Below are positions 8,409 to 17,279 of a DNA stretch of 35,970 nt, piece by piece. Within the stretch, counting starts at the first letter, position 1. Each line of letters starts with the position of its first letter. The notes under the pieces were generated by a model that was not told where the DNA came from, searched no databases, and saw nothing but the letters and a program-made list of their open reading frames with translations. A program made the position numbers and the translations under genes. The stretch is from Lachnospiraceae bacterium (GTDB lineage Bacteria > Bacillota > Clostridia > Lachnospirales > Lachnospiraceae), in contig JAETRI010000035.1 in NCBI GenBank assembly GCA_021770245.1, forward strand, positions 1 to 35,970, read 5' to 3'.

Positions 8409-9266
8409 GTGGGAAAACAAAGGATATGGGCGGTAGGCGCCGCCGTCATGCTGGGGTTGTTCGTGAGTCTGGGCGTTTCCGCGCAGGCAAAGGAAAAGGC
8501 GCTCTGCGGATTCGTACAGGAGGAGAAGGGCGTTCGCTGGAGGAACCTGGACGGTACCTGGGCCGTGGACTGCTGGCTCGATGTGCTGGGGAGGAAATAC
8601 CATACGGATAAGCGCGGCTATATCCAGGTGGGCCTGACGGAGGTGGACGGAAAGACTTACTATCTCAATCCCGACGGGACGCTGGGAGTGGGCCTGATCA
8701 CCGTCGGGGAGGACACTTACTTTTTCCAGGCTGACGGGACCATGGCGGTGAACATGACCATAGACGGCAACCAGTTCGGAGAGGACGGGAAGCTGGTGGC
8801 GCCACAGCTCGGAAATACCACGCTTGCTCCCGTTCTGGATTCCATTATCGCGTCCGTCACCACGCCGCAGATGACGGACGAACAGAAACTGGCGGCCTGC
8901 TATAACTATATGATCAATGCCTGCAGTTATAAGAGAACATACGAAAAACCGTCCGGAGACTGGACCTGGACCTATGCGACGGAGATTCTGACCACCGGCC
9001 AGGGAAACTGTTACCGGTACGCGGCAGGGTTTGCCTGCCTGGCAAAGAGGCTCGGTTTTGAGACGAAGGTGATCACCGGACAGGTGAAGGCCCGCAGGGG
9101 CGGCACCACGCCCCACGGCTGGACGGAAGTGAAGCTGGGGGATACCTGGTATATTTTTGACACGGAGCTGCAGGATGCGCTGGGTGTGAATTATTATAAA
9201 AAAACGTATGCCAACTACCCGACAAAACCGCTGATCAAAGAGGCGGAATGGGAAGTTTATTTCTGA
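8409..9266 (+). CDS. Secreted transglutaminase-like protein with wall-binding repeats
   Basis: The 285 residues comprise a signal peptide (1-27, AQA cleavage-like), glucan/choline-type wall-binding repeats (about 36-127, with GKTYYLNPDGT and EDTYFFQADGT) and a transglutaminase-like core with Cys201 (GNCYRYA), His236 (HGWTEV) and Asp251 (FDTEL). Such cores act as peptidases or cross-linkers; which applies is unknown. The start is GTG with GGAGGAGA eight bases upstream. It lies 21 bases after the VanX-like gene and 21 before the MBOAT gene, so it is almost certainly in one operon. Confidence 0.88.
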   Translation: MGKQRIWAVGAAVMLGLFVSLGVSAQAKEKALCGFVQEEKGVRWRNLDGTWAVDCWLDVLGRKYHTDKRGYIQVGLTEVDGKTYYLNPDGTLGVGLITVGEDTYFFQADGTMAVNMTIDGNQFGEDGKLVAPQLGNTTLAPVLDSIIASVTTPQMTDEQKLAACYNYMINACSYKRTYEKPSGDWTWTYATEILTTGQGNCYRYAAGFACLAKRLGFETKVITGQVKARRGGTTPHGWTEVKLGDTWYIFDTELQDALGVNYYKKTYANYPTKPLIKEAEWEVYF

Positions 9267-9287
9267 GTATTGGGGGAGTTAAGATAA

Positions 9288-10694
9288 ATGGCATTTAGTT
9301 CGATTCCGTTTTTGTGCGCATTCCTGCCGGTGGTATTCCTTCTATACTGCATGCTTCCGTCCATGAAGGCGCGCAATCTCCTTCTGATCCTGGTCAGTCT
9401 GATGTTCTATGCCTATGGAGAGGGGATTTACGTTTGCCTGATGATCGGCTGTGCTTTCCTGAATTACCTGTTTGCGCTGGCAAACGAGCGCTGCGGGGGA
9501 AGAACGGGAAAATTACTCCTTTTTTTGGTAGTCGCACTGAATCTGGGAATGCTGGGCGTATATAAATATGCGGGAATGGCAGTGGAAACCCTGAATCGGA
9601 TTGCAGGCCTGGACTGGCCCGTGCCCACCGTAAGGCTTCCCATCGGTATTTCTTTCTTCACGTTCCAGGCATTGTCCTATGTGGTGGATGTCTACCGGGG
9701 AAAAAATAAAGCGGAACGGCATTTTTCCAGGATCCTTCTGTACATATCCTTCTTTCCCCAGCTGATCGCCGGGCCGATCGTAAAATACAACGATATCGCG
9801 CAGCAGCTGGAGGAGCGCCGGATCACGCCGGAGGGGTGTGCACAGGGCTTGCGCCGCTTTATTGTGGGTCTTTCCAAAAAGGTACTCCTGTCCAACACCA
9901 TGGGCTCCGCCGCGGACTATGTCTATGCGCTTCCTGCCAGAGAACTGAGTGCGCCGTCGGCTTGGATCGGGGCGGCTGCCTACATGCTCCAGATTTATTT
10001 TGACTTCAGCGGTTACAGTGATATGGCCATCGGGCTTGGCCGGATGTTCGGATTCCGTTTTCTGGAGAATTTCCGTTATCCCTATATCGCGGGGAGTATA
10101 CAGGATTTCTGGAGACGATGGCATATTTCCCTGACGGACTGGTTCCGGGAATATCTATACATCCCGCTGGGCGGGAATCGGAAGGGAAAGACCAGGACAT
10201 GGTTAAATCGGTTAATTGTATTCTTCGCCACCGGCCTTTGGCATGGGGCAAATTGGACGTTCGTCCTCTGGGGGCTTTTCCATGGCGCTTTTCTGACGCT
10301 GGAAACCATTTTCCCGAAAATTGTGAAAAAGCTGGGATGGCTGAGGCATCTGTATGTGCTTCTGGTGGTATGTGTAGGATTCGTCCTGTTTCGGGCAGAT
10401 AGTATGGCGCAGGCAGGAGTGATGTTACGGACCATGTTTACCGGGTTTCATCAGACCGGGGAGATGGCAGCGGCCACGGCGGCCGTCTGTGACCGGCTGT
10501 TTATCGTGACCTTCTTTGCCGCGGCAGCAGGCGCCATGCCCGTGAAGGAATGGGCGCACAGGCTGCAGGAAAAACAAAAGTACGGCGCGGTTTTGAGAGG
10601 AATGTCCTATGTGGGTTCCCTGTTCCTTCTCCTCGCCTGTATGATGAGCCTGGCAGGAGGAACCTATAATCCCTTCATCTACTTCAGGTTTTAA
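9288..10694 (+). CDS. MBOAT-family membrane O-acyltransferase (AlgI/DltB/PatA type)
   Basis: This is a polytopic membrane protein of 468 residues. It carries the MBOAT signatures FWRRWHISLTDWFREYLYIPL (active-site region, His279) and GLWHGANWTF (His319). It begins with the typical SSIPFL...PVVFLLY, and PIGISFFTFQALSYVVDVYRG is characteristic of the AlgI/PatA branch. It would pass an acetyl group from inside the cell to an extracytoplasmic acceptor. The next gene, 12 bases on, encodes an AlgX/AlgJ-like protein, the usual partner that transfers the acetyl group to polymer. The polymer (peptidoglycan, teichoic acid or polysaccharide) cannot be told from the sequence. Confidence 0.93.
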   Translation: MAFSSIPFLCAFLPVVFLLYCMLPSMKARNLLLILVSLMFYAYGEGIYVCLMIGCAFLNYLFALANERCGGRTGKLLLFLVVALNLGMLGVYKYAGMAVETLNRIAGLDWPVPTVRLPIGISFFTFQALSYVVDVYRGKNKAERHFSRILLYISFFPQLIAGPIVKYNDIAQQLEERRITPEGCAQGLRRFIVGLSKKVLLSNTMGSAADYVYALPARELSAPSAWIGAAAYMLQIYFDFSGYSDMAIGLGRMFGFRFLENFRYPYIAGSIQDFWRRWHISLTDWFREYLYIPLGGNRKGKTRTWLNRLIVFFATGLWHGANWTFVLWGLFHGAFLTLETIFPKIVKKLGWLRHLYVLLVVCVGFVLFRADSMAQAGVMLRTMFTGFHQTGEMAAATAAVCDRLFIVTFFAAAAGAMPVKEWAHRLQEKQKYGAVLRGMSYVGSLFLLLACMMSLAGGTYNPFIYFRF

Positions 10695-10705
10695 AGAGGC
10701 ACAGC

Positions 10706-12130
10706 ATGCAAAAGAAGAGGATTGGATATCTGTTATACATAATGATCGTACTGGGTATTTGCCTGCTTCCCCTGCTGGCGATGGGGATTCGCCCGGATGT
10801 GGGAAACCGGGAAAACAGGACGCCCGCTCCCTGGCCTTCTCTGTATAAGGAGGATGGGTTCAACTGGGCATATCTGCAGGAAGCGGGAGATTATTTTACG
10901 GATCATTTCGCTTTCCGCCAGGAACTTGTGTCCGCAGACGCCAGGATCCGGACGGAGCTTTTTGCGGTATCCCCGGTGGACAGCGTAATCGTAGGAAAAG
11001 ACGGGTGGCTCTATTATGCGGCAACCCTGGACGATTACCAGCATAAGGATAGCGTATCGGAAAGAATGTTGTTCAACATGGCCCACAATCTGGCCTTAAT
11101 GCAGGAATATACGCAGCTGCTGGGAAAGACCTTTCTGTTCACGGTGGCGCCGAATAAGAATTCCCTATACGGCGATTCTATGCCGGACCGTCTGAATTAC
11201 CGGTTAGGGGACAACAGCGATATGGAACGGCTGATGCCCTGGCTGGAACGGGAGAAGGTCAATTACGTGGATCTTTACGAACTTTTCCGAAGCCGGGACG
11301 AAGTGCTCTACTATGCCAGGGATTCTCATTGGAATCAAAAAGGGGCAGTGCTGGTCTGCAATGCGCTTCTGGATGCAGCGGGCAGGGAGCATGAGAATTA
11401 TGAAGAGATCGCCTTTGAGAAAACGACGGATTATCTGGGGGATCTGAATCTGATGCTCTTTCCCGTGACGGCCAGGCCGGAGGAACAGATCCGCTATCAG
11501 AAAGAATTTACCTGGGAATACAGCCAGGGAGACGATGTGGAGGATAACTTCATCCAGACAACATGTGAAAACGGGAATGGAAGTCTGCTCTTATACCGGG
11601 ATTCCTTCGGGAACTCCATGCTTCCCTATTTGGCAGAAGAATTCCGGACGGCTGTTTTTTCCAAGCAGGTTCCCTATCCGATGACGGATCTGGTGACCTA
11701 TGATCCGGATTTGGTGATTGTGGAACGGGTAGAAAGGCATCTGCCCACCCTGGGAAGGATCCCGCCCCTGATGAGCGGATTGTCCCGTTCCCTGCAGGAG
11801 GAGAAAACCGTTGTGGACAGTGCGGCCACTCTCCGATTCTCTAAAGAGGGAAGCTACTGGAAGATGGAAGGTCTGGCTGATGCGGCTTATATGAATACGG
11901 ACAGCCCCATCTATCTGGAAGTGGAGGATGCCGCAGGAGTAAAGACCTACGAGGCTTTCTGCGTCGCCCTGTCCGATGAGGGAACACAAGACTATGGATA
12001 TCAAATGTATCTATCCGAAATCCTGCTGGAGGGAGACACCTTCCGCATCCGGGTGATGACACAAAAGGATGACCGGCTGCTGGTCCTGCACGAAGAAGAG
12101 ATCCGGACCGGGGACGAGAGGAAGGATTGA
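10706..12130 (+). CDS. AlgX/AlgJ-like SGNH protein (DHHW type), partner of MBOAT
   Basis: This 474-residue protein has an N-terminal membrane anchor (about 7-27) and a large extracellular domain. It contains GKDGWLYY (97-104), the DxHW motif of AlgX/AlgJ-type proteins in ARDSHWNQKG (Asp206, His208) and a serine motif RDSFGNSM (Ser300), which together form the SGNH-like catalytic set. In alginate systems such proteins bind polymer and transfer acetyl groups supplied by the MBOAT protein. Its position next to the MBOAT gene supports that role. The stop codon lies inside the first hairpin of the leader for the next gene. Confidence 0.88.
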   Translation: MQKKRIGYLLYIMIVLGICLLPLLAMGIRPDVGNRENRTPAPWPSLYKEDGFNWAYLQEAGDYFTDHFAFRQELVSADARIRTELFAVSPVDSVIVGKDGWLYYAATLDDYQHKDSVSERMLFNMAHNLALMQEYTQLLGKTFLFTVAPNKNSLYGDSMPDRLNYRLGDNSDMERLMPWLEREKVNYVDLYELFRSRDEVLYYARDSHWNQKGAVLVCNALLDAAGREHENYEEIAFEKTTDYLGDLNLMLFPVTARPEEQIRYQKEFTWEYSQGDDVEDNFIQTTCENGNGSLLLYRDSFGNSMLPYLAEEFRTAVFSKQVPYPMTDLVTYDPDLVIVERVERHLPTLGRIPPLMSGLSRSLQEEKTVVDSAATLRFSKEGSYWKMEGLADAAYMNTDSPIYLEVEDAAGVKTYEAFCVALSDEGTQDYGYQMYLSEILLEGDTFRIRVMTQKDDRLLVLHEEEIRTGDERKD

Positions 12131-12192
12131 AAATATAGAATTTTCAATCTCCTTGATTTCAGTGCGTACTTTGCGCGCAGAGGGGAGCACAA
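12125..12192 (+). promoter_or_regulatory. Hairpin leader, family 1, copy before the lipoprotein gene
   Basis: GATTGAAAA (12125-12133) pairs with TTTTCAATC (12041+100 to 12149). The spacer TCCTTGATTTCAG follows, then a weaker second hairpin (TGCGTAC, loop TTT, GCGCGCA; one mismatch and one wobble at 12163-12179), then AGAGGGGAGCACAA and the ATG at 12193. The stop codon of the preceding gene (12128-12130) lies inside the first stem. Confidence 0.65.
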
Positions 12193-12822
12193 ATGAGAAA
12201 AGGAGTAATGATTTTACTGGCGGCAGTCATGGTATTGGGATGTACCTATACGGGAATGGAGGGATCGTCCCGGAGCGCATCTTTTATCCTGGAGAATGGT
12301 GCCGGCCGTACCGTGACAGAAACGGCGCCTGACATGGCGGCAGAAGAAGTGGAAGAGACGCAGGCGGAGGCCGCCCAGGCTGTAGAAACCCCTGCTGAAG
12401 AGTCCTCGGCCCCCGCAGAATCCGAAGAAGAAAGCCAGGCCGAAGAAAGCAGGCCGCAGGAGGAGAATGAGGAAACCTCTGTGACAGAGGAATCTGCGGA
12501 GGACGGTTCCGATAAGGAAACGGATCAGCCGGCCCCCGCAGAGAAGAAAACCGAATCTGGTCAGACAGTCCCGGAGAAGAAACCTGCAGATACGGGCAGC
12601 CAGACAGCAGCAGCCCAGGCGGAAGCGGAGGCCCAGGCAGCGGCGGCAGCTCAGGCGGAAGCGGCAGCCCAGGCAGCGGCAGCAGCCCAGGCGGAAGCAG
12701 CGTCTCAGAACCCGGGAGAGGTCACCGAGGTAAGCCGTACCTATATAGAGGACTGCGGGGAAGACAGTGGCTACTGGGAGATCATCTATTCCGACGGAAG
12801 CGTGGAATATATCGACGGCTGA
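12193..12822 (+). CDS. Ala/Glu-rich lipoprotein of unknown function
   Basis: The protein is 209 residues. MRKGVMILLAAVMVLGC is a lipoprotein signal, with the lipobox VLGC placing lipidated Cys at residue 17. The middle (about 45-175) is low complexity, dominated by Ala, Glu, Gln and Pro and ending in AQAEA/AQAAA repeats. It is likely disordered or a wall-spanning stalk. The last 35 residues (VSRTYIEDCGEDSGYWEII and on) are a compact acidic, aromatic segment ending in SDGSVEYIDG. It is the last gene of the envelope block. No enzymatic motif was found. The repeat may be prone to length change. Confidence 0.8.
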   Translation: MRKGVMILLAAVMVLGCTYTGMEGSSRSASFILENGAGRTVTETAPDMAAEEVEETQAEAAQAVETPAEESSAPAESEEESQAEESRPQEENEETSVTEESAEDGSDKETDQPAPAEKKTESGQTVPEKKPADTGSQTAAAQAEAEAQAAAAAQAEAAAQAAAAAQAEAASQNPGEVTEVSRTYIEDCGEDSGYWEIIYSDGSVEYIDG

Positions 12823-12831
12823 ACGAGTCCG

Positions 12832-12889
12832 GGCAGGGGTTTTAGGGTCATTCGTGGTTCGTCTTGTCAAATTCTTAAAACCCCTTGCC
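12832..12889 (+). terminator. Inverted repeat after the lipoprotein gene, overlapping the tRNA promoter
   Basis: GGCAGGGGTTTTA (12832-12844) is the complement of TAAAACCCCTTGCC (12876-12889) with one bulged T. It sits ten bases after the lipoprotein stop and its right arm contains the -35 box of the tRNA-Leu promoter. It may end transcription of the envelope block; there is no T tract. Confidence 0.4.
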
Positions 12890-12913
12890 AGAATCGGAAA
12901 GATATGGTATGAT
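12885..12913 (+). promoter_or_regulatory. Promoter of tRNA-Leu
   Basis: TTGCCA (12885-12890) and TATGAT (12908-12913) are 17 bases apart, with the -10 box 31 bases before the tRNA. The -35 context CCCCTTGCCA is identical to that of the tRNA-Thr promoter at 32522. Confidence 0.75.
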
Positions 12914-12944
12914 TTAAAATGGCTGTTAGGTGTAGAAATAGTAG

Positions 12945-13027
12945 GCCGGCATGTCGGAATGGCAGACGAGGCAGACTCAAAATCTGTTGTGGGCAACCAC
13001 GTGTGGGTTCAAGTCCCACTGCCGGCA
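12945..13027 (+). tRNA. tRNA-Leu (anticodon CAA)
   Basis: A cloverleaf with long variable arm. The acceptor GCCGGCA pairs with TGCCGGC, then discriminator A. The anticodon loop CTCAAAA gives CAA. A class II variable arm follows (GTTGTGGGCAACCAC), and the T loop is GGTTCAAGTCC. The CCA end is not encoded. Confidence 0.95.
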
Positions 13028-13035
13028 GTAAGGTG

Positions 13036-13094
13036 AATTGACAGATCCAAAAGACCAGAAATGGCCGATTGAACGGATTTGTCAATTTTTTTTA
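13036..13094 (+). terminator. Intrinsic terminator after tRNA-Leu
   Basis: AATTGACAGATCC (13036-13048) pairs with GGATTTGTCAATT (13075-13087) over 13 positions with one G-T, and runs into eight T. Confidence 0.85.
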
Positions 13095-13147
13095 CCTTTT
13101 ATTCGTCAATGTCTGGAAAACATATATCATAGGAGGAAAACAGAAAC

Positions 13148-14203
13148 GTGAAACAGTTTTATGGCATGAGCCAAAACGGAAGTTTGGAGGAGGCGGTCCG
13201 CGGGCTCCATAATCCTCAGTTTATCATGCTTCTTTCGAACGATACGCAGTTTGAGGAGCATGTGGCTGCCCTGGAGAAGCGTTATCCTGGGGTTCCCAGC
13301 ATCGGATGTATCGGAATGAGTTATCGTACCAGCGTGGTGGAGCATGGTGTGGGCGTGATCGCATTTTTGGATGGGGTCACTGCGGCGGCAAACGTGCTGG
13401 AACAGGTATCCTCCATGCCTGTAAGGTATATTCGGCGTCTTGAACAGGATATGCAGAAGGTGGGCGGTTCGGAACGCGATACCATATGTATTGATTTTTG
13501 CGCCGGAAACGATGCCTGTGTACTGACTACGATCAATACAGTGCTGAGACAGCGGGGTATTTCTCTGGTGGGCGGAACCGGTGACCAAGGTAAGGTGTCA
13601 GCGAACGGGAAGATTTATCAGGATGCGGTGGCCTATGCGCTGATCAAAAACCAGAATGGCCGTGTGAAGGCTTATAAGGAGAATATCTATCATCAAATGG
13701 GGAATTACCGATTCATTGCCTCCAATACGGATCGGGCCAATTACATACTGGGATCGTTGAACGGACAGCCGGCAAAACAGGTATATCAGAACATCCTGCA
13801 CGTGACGGATCAGGAAATCCTAACCCGTACATTCCAAAACCCCTTTGGAAAGATAAATGGGGATGATACATGTATCATTTCCATTAAAGAGGTTAAGGGT
13901 AATGCGCTGGCCTGTTTCCGCCAGGTAAACGATTCCGACGTGTTGATCCTGTTGGAGCTGGGGGATTATAAGGCCATCACCAAAGAGACCATTCAGAAGA
14001 TCTGTCAGGATTTCCCTCATCGTTCCGCTGTCTTTTCGGTAAACTGTCTGTTCCGGTATAAACTGTTTTCCGAGCGGGGATACATGCAGGCCTATCTGCA
14101 GGATATGGCGTCGCTGGGCAGTCATGCCGGTTTTGTGGGGTATGGGGAGCATTATAACAATCGTTTTGTTAACCAGTCCATGACCTGCGTGGTATTTGAG
14201 TAA
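13148..14203 (+). CDS. FIST-domain sensor protein
   Basis: This 351-residue soluble protein has the FIST_N pattern (PSIGCIGMSYRTSVVEHGVGVIAFLDGV, positions about 50-80, and ISLVGGTGDQG near 140) and a FIST_C half (about 205-345, NDSDVLILLELGDY, ending VGYGEHYNNRFVNQSMTCVVFE). FIST proteins are thought to sense small ligands, possibly amino acids, in signalling pathways. The start is GTG, 11 bases after AGGAGGAAAA. The next gene, 15 bases on, is a soluble chemoreceptor, so the FIST protein is likely its separate sensory subunit. No membrane segment is present. Confidence 0.88.
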   Translation: MKQFYGMSQNGSLEEAVRGLHNPQFIMLLSNDTQFEEHVAALEKRYPGVPSIGCIGMSYRTSVVEHGVGVIAFLDGVTAAANVLEQVSSMPVRYIRRLEQDMQKVGGSERDTICIDFCAGNDACVLTTINTVLRQRGISLVGGTGDQGKVSANGKIYQDAVAYALIKNQNGRVKAYKENIYHQMGNYRFIASNTDRANYILGSLNGQPAKQVYQNILHVTDQEILTRTFQNPFGKINGDDTCIISIKEVKGNALACFRQVNDSDVLILLELGDYKAITKETIQKICQDFPHRSAVFSVNCLFRYKLFSERGYMQAYLQDMASLGSHAGFVGYGEHYNNRFVNQSMTCVVFE

Positions 14204-14218
14204 GGAAAGGGGTACGGT

Positions 14219-15163
14219 ATGTTATTTTGGAATAAAGAGCGTAGAAAGCCTGACCAGACTCACGATGCGGATGACCTTTATCCGCTTTTGCATGTGGCAG
14301 GCGGCCTGAAGGAATATCAAAAGGAACTGGTACAGAAGGAGGTTGCGTCCCTTTCGGAACTGGGAATGGTCGGTACTTCCTTTTCCGGTGTGCTAAAAGA
14401 GGCGGATAATTTTCAGGATAAGCTGCAGGATCTGGGGCAGTCCTTTTCCAGCATTGACCAGACGGCAGAGCAGTTTACCGATGTGAGGGGGAAGATCGCC
14501 GAAAGCGTTTCCCAGGCCCAGAGTCAGATGGAGGATCTGGGAAAGGTTTCCGTACAGGTACAAAGTTCCTTTGAGGAGATGGCCGAGACATTTACCTATT
14601 TGCAGTCCGCCATAAAGGCCATCCAGCAGTGTATGGGTAAGATCGTATCCATAGCAGATCAGACGAATATCCTGGCGATCAATGCATCGATAGAGGCTGC
14701 CAGAGCAGGGGTGGAGGGAAAAAGTTTTGCCGTGGTGGCGGAGCAGGTAAAACGGCTTGCCAAGGAAATCAAAGAACTGGCCGGTGAGGTGGATACCGGT
14801 ATCTATGAAGTGGAGAACAGGGCCGGCGAACTCAGCGGCAGCATCCAGACTGCCCAGCAGACATTGGGCCAGGGAGTGGATATCGTGGGGCAGACGGATG
14901 AAAGTTTCCGTAATATAACAGCTGCCGCGGAAGGATCCATTTCCGTGCAGACACAGATTTCGGATGTGATAGAGACGTCCCAGAGGGATATGCAGGTGAT
15001 CTGTCAGTTCTTTGACCAGATCAAAAACCAGTATCAGGAAGTCGTCAAACATATCGACCGCGCCAGCCGTCTTGGCACCACCAAAAGCGCCATGTTTGAA
15101 GATATGGACAACATGGTTTCCCAGATTCCGCCTCTGATCAAAGAGATAAAAGCCGGATATTGA
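14219..15163 (+). CDS. Soluble methyl-accepting chemotaxis protein
   Basis: This 314-residue coiled-coil chemoreceptor lacks a membrane span and a ligand domain. The signalling tip is clear at about 143-173, with ADQTNILAINASIEAARAG and FAVVAEQVKRLA, the region that binds CheA and CheW. The flanking helices (about 60-140 and 175-290) form the antiparallel hairpin. The first 50 residues contain no recognisable PAS, GAF or zinc motif. It probably receives input from the FIST protein encoded just upstream. No cheA or cheW gene is in the window. Confidence 0.92.
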   Translation: MLFWNKERRKPDQTHDADDLYPLLHVAGGLKEYQKELVQKEVASLSELGMVGTSFSGVLKEADNFQDKLQDLGQSFSSIDQTAEQFTDVRGKIAESVSQAQSQMEDLGKVSVQVQSSFEEMAETFTYLQSAIKAIQQCMGKIVSIADQTNILAINASIEAARAGVEGKSFAVVAEQVKRLAKEIKELAGEVDTGIYEVENRAGELSGSIQTAQQTLGQGVDIVGQTDESFRNITAAAEGSISVQTQISDVIETSQRDMQVICQFFDQIKNQYQEVVKHIDRASRLGTTKSAMFEDMDNMVSQIPPLIKEIKAGY

Positions 15164-15197
15164 GAAATATGGATTAAATTAAAGAGGGGAAAAACGC

Positions 15198-16334
15198 ATG
15201 TATCGATTGATCAGGCAGGAAGGAAGAGCCAAAAGAGGAGAGTTGACGACGGTTCACGGTACGATCCAGACGCCGGTATTCATGAACGTGGGAACGGCTG
15301 CTGCCATAAAGGGTGCGGTGTCAACGGAGGATCTGGAGGGGATCAAGACCCAGGTACAGCTTTCCAATACCTATCATCTGCATGTCCGTCCCGGCGACGA
15401 GGTGGTAAAGAAAATGGGAGGCCTGCATCGGTTCATGTCCTGGAACCGGCCGGTCCTGACGGATTCCGGCGGGTTCCAGGTTTTTTCCCTCTCCTCTCTG
15501 CGTAGAATCCGGGAAGAGGGCGTCTATTTCCATTCCCACGTGGACGGCCGGAAAATCTTCATGGGGCCGGAGGAGAGCATGAAGATCCAGTCCAACCTGG
15601 CTTCCACCATCGCCATGGCCTTTGACGAATGTGCGCCTGCAAAGGCGGAAAGGGATTATGTGGAAGCTTCCGTAGCCAGGACCACCAGATGGCTGGCCAG
15701 GTGCAGGGAAGAGATGAAAAGGCTGAATTCCCTGGAGGATACCATCAACAGGCAGCAGCTTCTGTTTGGCATCAATCAGGGCGCCGTTTACACGGATATC
15801 CGGATTGACCATGCCAAAAGGATTTCGGAGATGGAATTGGACGGATATGCGGTGGGCGGACTGGCCGTGGGGGAGACCCATGAGGAGATGTACCGTGTGT
15901 TAGAGGAGACGGTCCCGTACCTTCCGTCAGACAAGCCCACTTATCTGATGGGGGTGGGGACGCCGGCCAATATCCTGGAGGGCGTGGAGAGGGGGATTGA
16001 TTTTTTTGACTGTGTCTATCCCTCCCGGAACGGGCGGCACGGCCACCTGTACACGAACCGGGGCAAGATCAATCTTTTCAATGCGAAATACGAGCTGGAC
16101 GGACGCCCCATCGAAGAGGGATGCGCCTGTCCTGCCTGCCGGAGATATTCCAGGGCCTATATCCGGCATCTGTTAAAGGCCAAAGAAATGCTGGGAATGA
16201 GGCTGTGCGTGCTGCATAACCTGTATTTCTATAATACCATGATGGAGGAGATCCGCGATGCCCTGGATGCAGGGTGTTTTGCGGCGTACAAGAAGAAAAA
16301 GCTGGACAATATGGCACAGGGGGAAGAACGGTAG
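15198..16334 (+). CDS. tgt: tRNA-guanine transglycosylase
   Basis: It exchanges G34 of GUN-anticodon tRNAs for preQ1 during queuosine synthesis. The 378 residues are full length. The general acid Asp89 lies in LTDSGGFQVFSL, the nucleophile Asp271 in FFDCVYPSRNGRHG, and the zinc site is Cys309, Cys311, Cys314 (GCACPAC) with His342. A ribosome site AGAGGGG lies upstream. In many Clostridia tgt is followed by yajC; here a three-gene ABC operon on the opposite strand lies between them. Confidence 0.97.
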   Translation: MYRLIRQEGRAKRGELTTVHGTIQTPVFMNVGTAAAIKGAVSTEDLEGIKTQVQLSNTYHLHVRPGDEVVKKMGGLHRFMSWNRPVLTDSGGFQVFSLSSLRRIREEGVYFHSHVDGRKIFMGPEESMKIQSNLASTIAMAFDECAPAKAERDYVEASVARTTRWLARCREEMKRLNSLEDTINRQQLLFGINQGAVYTDIRIDHAKRISEMELDGYAVGGLAVGETHEEMYRVLEETVPYLPSDKPTYLMGVGTPANILEGVERGIDFFDCVYPSRNGRHGHLYTNRGKINLFNAKYELDGRPIEEGCACPACRRYSRAYIRHLLKAKEMLGMRLCVLHNLYFYNTMMEEIRDALDAGCFAAYKKKKLDNMAQGEER

Positions 16335-16357
16335 GAGACCGGGCACTGCTAAAAGGG

Positions 16358-16391
16358 GCTGTCGGGAAATAGATAACCCCATCCCGGCAGC
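16358..16391. terminator. Probable two-way terminator between tgt and the ABC operon
   Basis: GCTGTCGGGA (16358-16367) pairs with TCCCGGCAGC (16382-16391) with one G-T. On the minus strand CCCCTTTT follows, on the plus strand CCGTTTTC. It sits between convergent genes, the expected place for a shared terminator. Confidence 0.5.
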
Positions 16392-16418
16392 AGGACCGTT
16401 TTCTACGGCGTCAAATGT

Positions 16419-17264
16419 TTAATTTCCCGTTCCGGCATACCTTTGCACACCCATTGTCCAGATTCCTGCGGCAGCGGCTAAGAGCAGAAGGGAGACGAGC
16501 GGAGAAAGATACTGCCAGACGGGAATTCCCTCAGCTGTCTGCCAAACGAAAAAGCCGTTGAGGCTCTTGGAAAGTTCCGTCGGTATTTTTTTATGCAAGA
16601 GGATCACGCTCGGATAATAATTGATAAAAGCAACGGGAAGAAAGCAGGTTACGAATATCTGGAAATATTTACCGAATATATTAACCGGATATTGCTGCAT
16701 GAGAACCGTGAACCGTTCTGCGATATGCATGGCCGCATTGGAACGGGTGGTCCAAAAGCACAGGCTGGCTCCGATCCAGTTAATAGCGGCCTGGATCAGG
16801 GCGCCGGAGAGGACGCACACGATAAAATAGATCCAGGAAGCGGCCGGCCAGCAAAGTTTGAGCCGGTTTCCGGCGAGAAGGAAGCCAAGGACACCCACCA
16901 GGAAATCGCCCACGCCGGTATAACTGATATCCTTTCCCAACAGCTGCAAAAAAGGACTTACGGGGCGGAGGAGGAAGGCGTCAAAGCTGCCGCTTACGAT
17001 CATTTCCTCCAGATCGGACAGATGCCAGAAAAAGACGCCATAGATTCCCCTGGAAAGCATCCAAAAGCTATAGAGGAACAGCAGATCCCAGATATTCCAG
17101 TTTCCCAGCGCATGAAAATTGTAAACCAGAATACCGATCAGGGATAGGTTTACCGTATTCAAAAGAAGGATGCTGACGATCCCTACGAGAAAGTCCGCTT
17201 TATACTGCACCTTGCCCAGAACCGCTAAGCGCAGGAACTGACCATATAGACGGATATTTTTCAT
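16419..17264 (-). CDS. ABC-2 type permease, COG3694-like
   Basis: This 281-residue integral membrane protein has about six hydrophobic segments and the ABC-2 layout seen in COG3694/PF06182 permeases, including SGSFDAFLLRPVSPFLQLLGKDI (about 90-113), the coupling-type motif of this group. It is the last gene of a three-gene operon on the minus strand and starts 15 bases after the preceding permease gene. It would pair with that permease to form the transmembrane channel. The exported substrate is unknown. Confidence 0.88.
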   Translation of the reverse strand: MKNIRLYGQFLRLAVLGKVQYKADFLVGIVSILLLNTVNLSLIGILVYNFHALGNWNIWDLLFLYSFWMLSRGIYGVFFWHLSDLEEMIVSGSFDAFLLRPVSPFLQLLGKDISYTGVGDFLVGVLGFLLAGNRLKLCWPAASWIYFIVCVLSGALIQAAINWIGASLCFWTTRSNAAMHIAERFTVLMQQYPVNIFGKYFQIFVTCFLPVAFINYYPSVILLHKKIPTELSKSLNGFFVWQTAEGIPVWQYLSPLVSLLLLAAAAGIWTMGVQRYAGTGN

Positions 17265-17279
17265 GAAACGCTCCTTTCC

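Noticed and set aside
12193-12822. The minus-strand Cys/Arg-rich frame opposite the lipoprotein gene
   Set aside because: It is the reverse complement of a low-complexity Ala/Glu coding repeat; the plus frame has a lipobox and a ribosome site.
16593-17147. Open frame of 184 codons on the plus strand opposite the second ABC permease
   Set aside because: The minus-strand permease has clear membrane segments and operon context; the plus frame has neither.
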